Origin: Ricinus communis
Lineage: Eukaryota > Streptophyta > Magnoliopsida > Malpighiales > Euphorbiaceae
Assembly: GCF_019578655.1 (NCBI RefSeq)
Contig: NC_063256.1
Coordinates: forward strand, 17,298,430 to 17,362,429
Length of the DNA stretch: 64,000 nt
Reading direction: 5' to 3'
In this document: in pieces, positions 47,294-57,348 of the stretch
Position numbering within the stretch: position 1 is the first letter of the stretch
Layout of the letters: each line of letters opens with the position of its first letter
Position numbers and translations under genes: made by a program
The notes under the pieces: model-generated
Databases searched by the model: none
What the model saw: the letters and a program-made list of their open reading frames with translations, nothing else
Told to the model about the DNA's origin: nothing

Positions 47294-48754
47294 TTAGCTC
47301 GTCATTCCATCATCATCATCATCATTGTTGTTGTCATCCTCCTCATCACTATCTTTGAAATCAATTTCATGAACCGCTCTATCATCTGGCTACACCTAAT
47401 GAGGCTGATAAAAACTCAATGGAGGTCGCCGTAAGGCATCCTTGTGACTGCCAATAGTGCACTCAAATTTTAGAGCCAGTCCATGTTCATTTGTTGACGG
47501 CGCATCATCTCCTGCTAATTTTGAAGCATTCCCAGCATGTGGACTTGATTATTGACCAGCTTATTATTTTGGCATTGAAGTCCATGCAATTGCATTTACA
47601 ATCTATAAATTTGCTGCTCAAATTCTATCAGCTTCCGATCCTCATCCAACCGCATAAAGTTTTAAGTCATCCAATCTTTATACGGCTCACCTCTAGAAGA
47701 CGGGGAACGAAAAGAAGAGGACGATGGTCTATCTGCTTAGGGAGTAGCTGACACACTTATGGTATCGGTAGTGAATGCCGGTGGCCCAGTTGGCAAGTCA
47801 AACTGAAAATAATCTTGAGGTTGAGGTATTTTAGGCAGATACGCTGCAAGATTTCAAGACCCATCAATTTTGGCAACCCATCCAATGTCATTGCCGAGAG
47901 TCCATCAAAAATCTGTAAATTCTTAGCTAATCTAGTTATATACATTCCACCATACAAACATCCCTTGTCTAATTTCTTGGCTTGCTCTAGTAAATACACT
48001 AATAAACTCAAAGCCACATTGCACCATATACCCTTCTCTAAGCACATCAAATAAAATAAGTCATGTTGAGTGCAATGTCCTCCACTCTCTCCTTTACTCA
48101 TGATTGTGGTAGTCAATAAGAAATGCATAAAACGTAGTGGAAAAAAATTGAAAGATGAGGCCTTAGATTTAAAGGTCACATACCTATGTGCATTCGATGC
48201 CAACTTTGCCCAAACCCCTTCTGAAGTGCGATTTCTGAAGAACTTGAAAGGTGCATGCCTATATTCATCAGACGCTACTTCTTCTTCTGTGTGGATACCT
48301 ATTGCAATTGCGAACTCATTCACCAATATATCGAAATATTTTCTACCCAACTGAAACCTTACTGTCTTACCCGTACAATCAATCCTTGAGCATACTTCGA
48401 AGCATAAAGTACACAAGAACTTGAGGGTGATCTCTCTAAAGGCTGGTTCTGAAATTTCAAAAAATTTCTTCCATGCTGGTTAGTTTACCTATCCTCTAAG
48501 TTGCTCCTCAAAGCGAATAGACCGCATGGACTCCTAATCGAAGAAACGATTTAGGAAAATTTTCTTGTTGGCCGGATTCTCAAATCGTGCGTAGGAGATA
48601 TTGTCAGTAAATTGCATGGATGGGTGATTTCAGTCAAAAGAAACCAATGGGGTGGCCGAAGAAGGGGCTTGTGACGAAGAACTTCCACTCCCAAGATGTT
48701 TGGTTGGGACGTGGGTAGGAGTTCGCATTTTGGAGGCACTTTTTTAGGTCCCAT
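47294..48754 (-). pseudogene. ATHILA ORF1-like gene downstream of pol
   Basis: The frame starts at ATG 48752-48754 (MGPKK...) after a long pyrimidine-rich leader. After a frameshift it reads ENPANKKIFLNRFF and EISEPAFREITLKFLCTL, then an open stretch (47757-48416) with VRFQLGRKYFDILVNEFAIA, GIHTEEE and LYGGMYITRLAKNL. These match my memory of the ATHILA ORF1 domain, a protein of unknown function encoded by Athila elements. A coiled-coil-like part near 47480-47650 (EQQIYRL..., QCQNNKLVNNQV) and an acidic tail (DSDEEDDNNNDDDDDGMTS) finish it. About 480 codons in all, with a few stops. It lies after the pol of the large Athila element. Confidence 0.75.
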
Positions 48755-48964
48755 TATGAAAAAGAGGATGGGAGGAGGAAAAGTGAAAGAGATAGACAAA
48801 ATAAAGGTGTGAAGAGTTTGTTAAGAAGGAAAATGGTGTTTGGAGGCAAAGAAGTGAGAAGAGATAAGAAAAGGATGATAATTGTTTTAGAGAGAAGAAA
48901 GATAGGCTGCTAGGGTTGTGTGAGGAGTAAGTGAAAAAAAATTGCTTACATAGTATATGTTTTG

Positions 48965-49280
48965 TAATTCCACACGGGAAGTGACACGGGCGTGTGGCTC
49001 CCCGTGTGGCGTCTCTCACATTCCAGCATTTAAATTACATGGGAGGGACATGGGTGTCTTACCTCCCCATTGTGGTATGGAAGAGCTTCGAGAGGTTTTT
49101 AGGATGTTACACGGGTAGGAGACATGGGTGTGTGACCTCAATTGGCTTTGGGTAGTTGTCTTAATTCCATACGGGAGGGACACAAATGTGTCACCTCCTA
49201 GTGTCGTTTATGTTTCCTCTTAGTTAGTTCCCCTTGTTCCGCACGGGGAGAGACACGGCCATGTGGCTCCCCGTGTGGCG
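48965..49280. repeat. Palindrome cluster of CACACGGG...CCGTGTG type
   Basis: Four spaced imperfect palindromes (ACACGGGCGTGTGGCTCCCC, then forms near 49050, 49110-49175 and 49240-49280 such as CACGGCCATGTGGC) lie in about 300 bp. On the minus strand they end immediately before a weak TATA-like TATACTATG (about 48950) and the leader of the ATHILA ORF1-like gene. The same motif style fills the 5' LTR of the element at 58275-58555. Confidence 0.8.
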
Positions 49281-49557
49281 TAGATTTCAAGTAAATCCTT
49301 AATTTGCCTTTGAGTGGAATAATGCAATTAACTTCCATATGCCTTATTCACTTAATAATAAAGTTGACAAACCAATAATGCGCATAAACATGCTTAAAAT
49401 GTGAATGAAACTTGAATTGAAAGAAATTGAATTTATCACAAAGCATAAAGAACTAGCCAAAATTAAGACAACTCGTCTCCAAACCCTAAGCAAAAACTAA
49501 AGAATAATCAACTAACTTACAGAAAAAGTTTATTCACTAGAGTTAAAAGTCCAAAAA
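49281..49557. other. Short AT-rich spacer
   Basis: I see no gene, repeat or motif between the end of the small basic ORF and the palindrome cluster. Confidence 0.6.
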
Positions 49558-50122
49558 CTATTCCAATGGCTTCCTTGGTCACCCTCTCCCTCTCTTAACC
49601 TTAGGGGATTGCTGAACCTTCTTTGGACATTCTCGTCCTCTCTTGGGTGTCAAAATTACATGATCACGCTTCCTGGGACTACCTCGAGGTCTTGGGGTAG
49701 CTGGGATAGCTTCTCTACCTTCCCAATCATTAAGTTCGCTAGGATTACTCTCTATACTTGCATTAGAATTTGATTCTTCATCCGTAATATAATCTTCATA
49801 AAGATATCTTTCTTAGTAAGCTCTCTAACGACGCTCATTCTCCACTATTTCCTCAAAAGTGTAAACTTGTTCATCGATTTTGGGGTATGCTCTTGTGATA
49901 AGCTAATATGGTAGTAAACTCCTCTAGTCTTAGATCTTATGGTGTTTTTTTCCTATAGAATGGTACCCATCTTCTAGGAGATGTTGAACGAGGTAAGGGA
50001 AAATCCCGCTTCACAAACCTATCTAGGCATGGTGTGGGTGATCGTGATCTATGCCTAGATTTAGGTGGTGATGGTGAAGGTGAAGAAACAACATCATGTA
50101 CTTGGTTTTGTTGAGTGCTCAT
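49558..50122 (-). pseudogene. Extra ORF after pol: SR-rich N-terminus, AT-hook-like C-terminus
   Basis: It starts at ATG 50120-50122 with MSTQQNQVHDVV followed by SPSPSPPKSRHRSRSPTP, an arginine-serine stretch. After a frameshift and a few stops the middle is acidic (YEDYITDEESNSNASIESN) and the end is basic, with PRPRGSPRKRDH and VKRGRG, which look like AT-hook or nuclear-localisation segments. About 190 codons to a TAG at 49558-49560. I know no family for it. Position between integrase and the ATHILA ORF1-like gene, and its own TATA box, suggest an accessory element protein that binds nucleic acid. Confidence 0.55.
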
Positions 50123-50175
50123 GGCTATTAGAGAGATACGAAGTATGAAAAATGTAAAGGAAAGCTAGAAGAGGT

Positions 50176-50185
50176 CCTATTTATA
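50176..50185 (-). promoter_or_regulatory. TATA box of the extra ORF
   Basis: The minus strand has TATAAATAGG, then a 54-base leader without ATG up to the start codon at 50122. Nearly perfect consensus and natural spacing make an internal promoter plausible, downstream of pol and far from the LTR. Confidence 0.6.
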
Positions 50186-50525
50186 GAACAATTCTCAAGA
50201 GTTTTAGTCCTAATTGAAGTTGATATTGCTTATTAGAATAATATTAGGATTCTATCTATCATAGTAAAACTAAACTCTTATTCCTTAAAGAAAAATGGAA
50301 AAATAGACAATTCTAATACGACAACTAGTTTAATTCTAATTAACTAAAACTCTAGAATCTTATAAGCCTTAATTGAATTTAAATGGGCTTTAATTTATGA
50401 AAAATTAAACTAAAACCTAATAGGAATAAGGAATGGACGAAAATCCTTAGTCCTAAAACAAAAGAAAAAGAAAATAATAATAAAAAACAATGGTTAACCA
50501 AAAATAAAAATAACAGTAAAATTAA

Positions 50526-52009
50526 TTAAAAAGGAAATAGTAGGTTGCCTCCCACCAAGCGCTTCTCTAACGTCCTGTTAGCTAGATAAATCTGTATCAA
50601 CTCACATTGACTCGAGAAGTCGTAACATTTTTTTCCCTGAATCAAATCTCCTCCAAAATATGGTTTTGACCTATGGCCATTAACTTTGAAATCACTCTTT
50701 TCAAGATGAGTTAACTTAACTGTTCCATATGGAAATATTTGCTTAACAACAAATGGGCCTGACCAACATGACTTTAACTTACTCGAAAAAAGCTGAAGTC
50801 TCAAATTGAGTAAAAGCACCTTATTTCCAACTTGAAACTCTCTCCTTGGCTTAATCCTAGCATCATGCCACTTTTTTATGCTTCTTTGGTTAGACGGACA
50901 TTCTCATATGCATGCCACCTCCATTCATCAAATTCATTAACTTACAATTTTCTCTTCAAATTTGTACTAGCTAGATCAAGATTAACTTATTTAATTGCCC
51001 AAAAAACTTTATGCTCAATTCCAACCGGTAGATGACAAGATTTTCCATAAACTAATCTATAAGGAGTAGTTCGCAAGGCTATTTTGAAAGTAGTCCTATA
51101 GGCCCATATAACATCATCTAGTTTAATGCACCAATCCTTTCTAGATCATTCTACAGTTTTCTTAATGATCCTCTTTAACTCTCTATTGGTATTATCTAAT
51201 TGACCACTAGTTTGAGGATGATAAGGGGTAGCAAATTTATACGTGACTCTAACCCTCTTTAACACTTTTTCTAGCTGAGCATTACAAAAGTGTGTACCCT
51301 TATCACTAATAATGGCCTTGGGGATGCCAAACTTGTAGAAAATCTTTTTTAAGAACTTCACTACTACCCTTGCATCATTACGTGGTAAAGATTGTGCCTC
51401 GATCCATTTAGAGACATAATCAATAGCCACCAATATATATCTATTACTAAAAGAACTAGGAAAGGGTCCCATAAAATTTATGCCCCACACATCAAAGATT
51501 TCGCATTCAAATACACTGTGTTGGGACATTTTATTACAAGACAAATATTACCTGTACATTGGCAACGGTCACATTCTTGCATAAATGATTGGCTATCCTT
51601 AAACAAAGTTGGCTAATAAAATATTGATTCTAGGACTTTTTGAGCTGTTCTACTCACCCTATAATTTCCTCCAACTAGTCATACACCTCCTTATTATCTT
51701 GTCTACACATATTTTAAATAGAAAAGGGTCTTCCCAAAAGTAATATTTCAAATATGCAAAGAATTTCTTCTTTTGTTAATAAGAGTATTCTTTTGGAAGT
51801 TCCGTTTCAACCAAATAGTTTGCAAAATCAGCATACCATGGTATTGAAAAATCCAAACTACCTACTAAATTGGTTATAGCAAACAACTGTTCATTCGGAA
51901 AGTGATCATTAATGTCCCTCTCATGTAACTTCTCCAGATGGGGGTTCTCAAGGCATGATAGATGGTCAGCCGCCAAGTTTTCTGCACTTCTTTTGTCTTG
52001 TATCTCCAA
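50526..52009 (-). pseudogene. Athila-like integrase, end of pol
   Basis: From the minus 5' side: the link from RNase H (AENLAADHLSCLENP), a decayed zinc-binding part, then the core at 51146-51544 with [26 protein letters not shown] and [18 protein letters not shown]. The first two catalytic aspartates are visible. The expected catalytic glutamate lies in GQxExxN, and here it reads LDNTN, so it appears changed to aspartate. The C-terminal part follows at 50526-51145 with WAYRTTFKI and GRQPT in a shifted frame. A stop follows KKTVE. Confidence 0.88.
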
Positions 52010-52014
52010 ATCAA

Positions 52015-52210
52015 ATTCCTAAAAAAGTAAAATCCATCTTATTAGTCTCAGTTTCACATCAGTTTTAGAGAACAAATACCTCAATGTTGAATGGTCAGTG
52101 TATACTATCACTTTTGACAAAATCAAGTATGATTCAAATTTTTCAAAGCAAAAATAACTGCAAGCAGTTCCTTTTCATTAGTAGTCTAGTTCACCTGCGC
52201 GTCAGTCATC
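52015..52210 (-). pseudogene. RNase H, distal part
   Basis: The minus strand reads [19 protein letters not shown] and, after a one-base frameshift, [16 protein letters not shown], the RNase H segment with the TDHS motif of gypsy pol. The proximal part, including the first catalytic aspartate region (normally about 40 residues), is missing at the junction with the inserted LTR. Confidence 0.8.
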
Positions 52211-53717
52211 ATTCGACCCGGGTTTGATCCCTGGCAACGGCGCCAAAAACTTGATGGGTGCTACTCGTGTTAGCTACAATATAAGGCAGTGTACCTATCG
52301 ATGCAGTCTAGCACTAATGGCGAGTATCAAGGTCGTATTCCTCGGGAAAGTGAAAGCCCAGAGTTACTCCTTTGTTCTTTGTTATATTAACCTAAAATTA
52401 GCGATAAATAATTTCTAAACTAACTAATAGCTACAAGCTAAGTCCTAAGGGAGATGCACGAGTGATTGATAAACGAAATAATCAAGACAAGAAGAAAAAC
52501 CCAAAGGGAATCTAAACATAGTTGGCAATCAAACAAAAGATAAAGGATCGGTGAGTCTAATTATGCTACCCGTGGACGAATTCTTAACCGAATTCGGTTT
52601 CTCTCTCGAGATAACTGAATTCCTAAACCTAATAACCTAAAGTTGGAATCTCTTCCTAATGATTGATTCTTAAATTAGCATTAAGCTTTAATCCGCCTCT
52701 ATTAAGCTTTGTTAATTCTTAATCCGGCTAGTTAATTATCCTTATCTCTAAGCGATTATTAACCAGTTCTTGCTATTCAAAATTCCAATTGCCAAACGGA
52801 TTTCTCAATCTCATAAAGCAATCTAAACATCACAATTCACAACGTCTCATGAATAATGCATAATCTTATTAATACTGAAAACAAGAAGAATACAAAACCA
52901 ACTCAAACAATCCAACAATATAATATCAATCCAACATAGTAAAGAAATCCCAATGGATTTAATCAATCTAGCTAATCATGCTCATTCTCAAAATAAAAAA
53001 GAATTCAATTACAACAATAAGTAAAAAGGTAGAGAAAACCCGATTACTCCCTTAGATGAGAGTAAACAGCCCCAAATCCTTTTGCCCCAATTGAATCGAT
53101 TCTTGTTCCTCTTGCTCGATTTGAAAATCAATCAACAAACCTCACCCAATCTTCGATCCTTCAAGGAGATCTGATTGAAACCTTGATCCAAGTCTTCTTT
53201 TCTCTTAGTTTCAACTCAGAAAACCCTTAGAGAAAGAAAAATTAGGGTTTTTGGACGTTCTAACCCTAGCCTCCTCTTTTTCTCTTCTTTACGTTCTTTT
53301 AATTAATACCCCCTGTCGCCTCCAACACGGCCGTGTTCTCAACACGGGATGGTGTTCCTGGCCGTGTTACTCTCTATGGTCGTGCTCCCTAAAATCTACT
53401 TCTTCTTTGATGTCCAACACGGACGTGTTTGTCCCCGTGTTAGTAACACGACCCATGTTTGTGACCGTGTTGAGAACACGGCTAGTGTTGAGATCAACAC
53501 GGCCATGTTCAGCTTCCTCATGCTCACACTTAGCTTGTTTCGGCAGCTTTGACGTCCAATTATGCTCCAATTCTTTCCTTTTTCATCCTTTGACCTCTTT
53601 TGGACCTAATGCACACAAACATATGTATAAGGTGAGTGTTGAGACCAATTCACATCCAAATGTCCATAAAATCAATCTTAAAAACCCCATTTAGATGTGT
53701 GTATTTTACGCACATCA
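52211..53717 (-). mobile_element. LTR alpha, copy 7, with primer site, inserted in pol
   Basis: A complete alpha LTR (52252-53717, ending ...TTTTACGCACATCA) plus about 40 bp of primer-site sequence sits between the RT and RNase H segments of the Athila-like pol. No target duplication is visible and about 120 bp of host pol are missing. A simple solo LTR would not keep the primer site. The palindrome cluster is at about 53320-53510. Confidence 0.8.
52215..52245 (+). other. Extended tRNA-Asp-like sequence at the primer site (31 nt)
   Basis: The plus strand reads GACCCGGGTTTGATCC then CTGGCAACGGCGCCA. This matches the last 31 nucleotides of plant tRNA-Asp (variable loop end, T-arm, acceptor stem and CCA) with two C-to-T changes, as I remember that tRNA. 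A primer site needs only about 18. Including CCA and lacking the 5' half, it is not a tRNA gene. Confidence 0.75.
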
Positions 53718-54919
53718 GCGCTACCACAATTGGAGCATTAACAAGCTTGGCTTTTAGGGAGGTAAAGACTGACATACATTCCTCATCAAATATAAAGTCA
53801 ACATCCTTTTCCAAAAGTCTAGTAAGAGGCTTAACTATTTTAGAGAAGTCTTTAGTGAACCTATAGTAGAGACCTGCATGCCTAAGAAAATCTCTAATAG
53901 CTTTGACAGATGAAGGAGGTGGTAGTTTTTTAATAGTCTCAGTCTTTGCTATATCCACCTCAATACAATTACTAGAGATTTTATGTCCTAACATAATGCC
54001 TTCTTATACTATAAAATGGCATTTTTCCTAATTTAGCGCTAAATTGGTCCCCTCGCATCTTATCAATACCTTCTCCAAATGCTCCAAACATTATTGAAAA
54101 TGAATTTCCATTGATAGAAAAGTCATCCATGAAAACTTCCATAATATCCTCAACCAAGTACGTCAAAGATAGCCATCATGCACCTCTGAAATGTGGCTGG
54201 TGCATTACACAATCCGAATGGCATTCTCATATGTGCAAAGGTTCCCTAGGGGCACGTGAACATGGTCTTTTTCCAATCCTCAAGGGCTGTTGGAATCTAA
54301 AAATATCATGATAAACAATCTAAAATATAATAGTACTTATGCCCTGATAATCTCTCTAGCATTTGATCAATGAATGGTAATGGGAATTGATCTTTCCTCG
54401 TGGTATCATTCAACTTCCTATAGTTGATGCACACCCTCCATCTTGTCACAGTTCTTAGTTAGGATTAGCTCATTATTTTCATTTACCACAACTGTCATGC
54501 CTCTCTCGGCACTACTTGTACTGGGCTTACCCAAGAATTGTCCGAAATGGGATAGATAATCCTAGCATCAAGAAGCCTAATCACCTCCCTTTTTTCTACT
54601 TCCTTTATGTTTGGATTAAGAAGCCTTTGAGATTGCACCACAGTTTTGAACTCTTCTTCCATAAGAATTTTGTGTATGAAAAAAAAGGGTTGATTCCCTT
54701 TATATCTACAATTTTCCAAGCTTTTGCCTTCCGCCTCCTTCTCAAGACTTCCAATAGCCTAGCCTTTTGGCCATCCAGTAATGCAGAACCGACTATTACT
54801 GGTAGCTTGAATCCTTCCATCAAGAAGGCATATTCCAAATGCTCTGAAAGCTGCTTGAGTTCCAAAGAAGGATGGTCTTCAAGGGAAGGCTTCATCCTTT
54901 CCTCTTTCGGCATCTCAAT
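53718..54919 (-). pseudogene. Athila-like reverse transcriptase
   Basis: From the minus 5' side: LEYAFL and FKLPVIVGSALLDGQ (protease-RT linker), KAWKIVDIKGINP, then the palm with WVSPVQVVP, RVCINYRKLN, MPFGLCNAPATFQRCM and VFMDDFS, which holds the catalytic DD pair. After a shift come LGHKISSN and the connection VKPLTRLLEKDVDFIF. The ILDCLS...YF stretch, where a conserved aspartate and YS normally sit, has a stop. Three or more frame breaks. The frame ends at the inserted LTR after VNAPIVVA. Confidence 0.88.
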
Positions 54920-55009
54920 ATATTCGAATGACTGCTTTCTTATTGGCCTTGCAGCCTCAAGGTAGGCTAACTATTCTAAAGCTCCTAACATTTCACATTT
55001 TTCCTATTC

Positions 55010-55575
55010 CTATACCAAACATAACTCCAAAGGATCTTTAGCAACAATAGATGAAATACAATTCATAGTCTCATGCTCAATTCTATTATTACTAACATCC
55101 ATGTTATCAAGTACAAGCGAATATTTCATAGCGTTAGGGAACTGAAATGTCACTTGCTCTTCCCCTACCCTAAGAATAAGCTTACCATCATGAACATCAA
55201 CGATGGCCCTAGTTGTAGCAAGAAAGAGGCTTCCTAAAATAAGGAAAACATCAACAGTTTCATCCACATCCATAACTATAAAATCCATATGAAAAATAAA
55301 CTCTTTAACCTTTACTAACGAGTCCTCAATGATACCCCTAGGGTATACAACATATTTATCAGCCAATTGAATGCTTATTACTGTTGGTTTAGGTTTTTCT
55401 AATCCTAGTTTCTTGAACAAATTATAAGGCATAACACTAATGCTAGCCCCCAAATCAGCAAGTGCATTATCAACATTTAAATTACCAATAAAGCAAGGAA
55501 TAGTAAAACTCCCTAGGTCTTTTAGCTTCTTTGGTAGTCTCCTTTGAATGATCTATGAGCTCTTTTCAAACAGTT
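55010..55575 (-). pseudogene. Retropepsin-like protease domain
   Basis: The minus strand reads FTIPCFIGN, then ADLGASISVMPYNLFKKLG, in which DLGAS is the Athila form of the D(T/S)G active site. It continues with VYPRGIIEDSLVKV, FIVMDVDE and LILGSLFLATTRA, matching the flap and second half of these proteases. The stretch 55010-55453 is open for 147 codons; the start is upstream and linked to gag. Confidence 0.82.
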
Positions 55576-55699
55576 GCACCATTGATACTTCCTCGACCTT
55601 CCTATTATTAGAGATGAGTTCTATTAATATGTAACTGCTTAAAGAGTTCAAGAAACTTACTAAATTGTGTATCCAATTTATCCTTCTATTTTATCCTCT

Positions 55700-57208
55700 A
55701 CTTCAGTTTGCACACCCTTTTATTCATCATCAACCTTCTCAATCGTAGTAGAATTCTCATCTACTTCATTCAGCTTAATTTTTAGCTCTTTGCCACTTTG
55801 CAATGTAATAGCCTTAAGCTGCTCCTTAGAGCTGGCTTTTATGTTGCTTGGCAAACTTCCTTGAGGCCTTTCACTCAAAAGCTTTGCGATCTGCTCCACT
55901 TGATTCGTCTGAATCAAAGCTTGCTGGTTTCTAAGAGCAGTCTTAGTAGTCTGAAACCTTGTTCCAGACGTTGAGATAAAATTCTCCATCATCTCCTCTA
56001 AATTACTCCTTCTAGAAGGAGCTTGTTGTTGGTTTTACTGCTGAAAACTTGAGGATAGAGGTCTTTGCTGATTTTGGTTCCCCTAGAGAAATTCGAGCGA
56101 TTTCTCCACCTCGAATTATAGGTATTGTTGTAGGCACTGTTTTGTTGCCTAGGAGCACTTTCCATATAATCAACCTACTCCGGCTTAGTGAAAGTATTGC
56201 CATTTTGGCAATCTCAACTTTGATGACTACCCCCAAACCGATCACAAGTCATAACTTGTGCATGTCTTCCAGCTGAAGACATAGTCAAAGCATCCATCTT
56301 CTTACTCATGGCCTCTAACTATGCGTTTACAGTTACCATAGGGTCCATCGTATGGATTCCACTCCCTTTGACTCAAACCTGCTCTCTTGGATTCTGCCAC
56401 TAATAGTTTGTGACTGCCATATCTTCAATTAGATCCATAGCTTGCTCAAGTGTCTTATTGTTTAGTGATCCACCTGCTGTAGCAGTAATAGACTGGTTAC
56501 TTGCATAATGTAGTCCAATAAAGAATGTATGAATTTGTAGCCACAAAGGTAAACCATGGTGTGGATGGCTCCTTAGTAAATCATTAAAATGTTCCCACAA
56601 TTGTACAGAGTCTCATTCTCTTGTTGAAGAAACCTGCTATGTAGTTCCTCAACTTGGCCGTCTTAGAAGGTGGAAAGTATCTCTCCAAGAATTTCTCAGC
56701 CAACTGATTCCATGTCATAAATGTCCCAGTTGGAAATGACTTTAACCACTTCTTTGGTTTATCCCTTAACAAGAATGGGAATAGCCTCAATTGAATAACA
56801 TCATCTGATACCGCATTAATCTTGAAGGTGTCATAAATCTCCAAAAATATGCAAATGAGTGTTTGGATCCTCATTGGGCAAACCATCAAACATGCAATTA
56901 TTTTGCACCATCTGAATAATGTGGGGCTTGATCTTGAAGTTATTTGCAGCAACATTCAGCCTTACAATACTCGATGTGGCCCCGTTAAGAGTTGAATGTG
57001 CATACTCTTGCATGGTTCTCTCCCTATATGGAGCTGCCATTCCTAACCATTCCCCTTCTTGGTTCGATTCTCCTTCTTAATTCTGATTCTATAACTTCAC
57101 CACTATTTTGGCTAAGACTCGTTCTTGTTCTTCTCTTTGCTACTTTCTTAAATTTCTTTCCAACTCTAGTTCGTAAGCGAATAGTTCGGTCGAACTAGCT
57201 CGGGTCAT
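55700..57208 (-). pseudogene. Athila-like gag (capsid and nucleocapsid)
   Basis: The probable start is ATG 57206-57208 (MTRASSTELFAYELELE), shortly after the primer site. The capsid part includes RLFPFLLRDKPKKWLKSFP, FLERYFPPSKTAKLRNYI, HHGLPLWLQIHTFF and AGGSLNNKTLEQAMDLIEDM. A zinc-knuckle remnant CDRFGGSHQ...DC has lost its second cysteine. The C-terminal RPQGSLPSNIKAS and KAITLQSGKEL lead into protease. Several stops, including near 57140, and a shift near 56830. Confidence 0.85.
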
Positions 57209-57323
57209 ATACAGATTCAGGTACCTAAAGAAAACAAAAACACAACCAAAATAAATCAAATGAAAAATAAAAATGCTAAATCACTAGTTTTTGAATTACT
57301 AATAATATCATAATAGAAAAGAG

Positions 57324-57346
57324 GTCCCCGACAACAGTGCCAAAAA
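57324..57346 (-). other. tRNA-Asp-type primer-binding site, CpG-decayed
   Basis: The plus strand reads GTCCCCGACAACAGTGCCA before the LTR. Compared with the tRNA-Asp 3' end the differences are mostly C-to-T or G-to-A at former CpG sites, as expected in methylated, silenced DNA. Confidence 0.65.
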
Positions 57347-57348
57347 CT

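Noticed and set aside
52215..52245. tRNA-Asp gene
   Set aside because: Only the 3' 31 nt are present, CCA is encoded (plant nuclear tRNA genes lack it), there is no anticodon arm, and it abuts an LTR at the primer-site position.
54516..54965. 149-codon plus-strand frame
   Set aside because: Antisense to the RT and linker region, whose motifs read on the minus strand.
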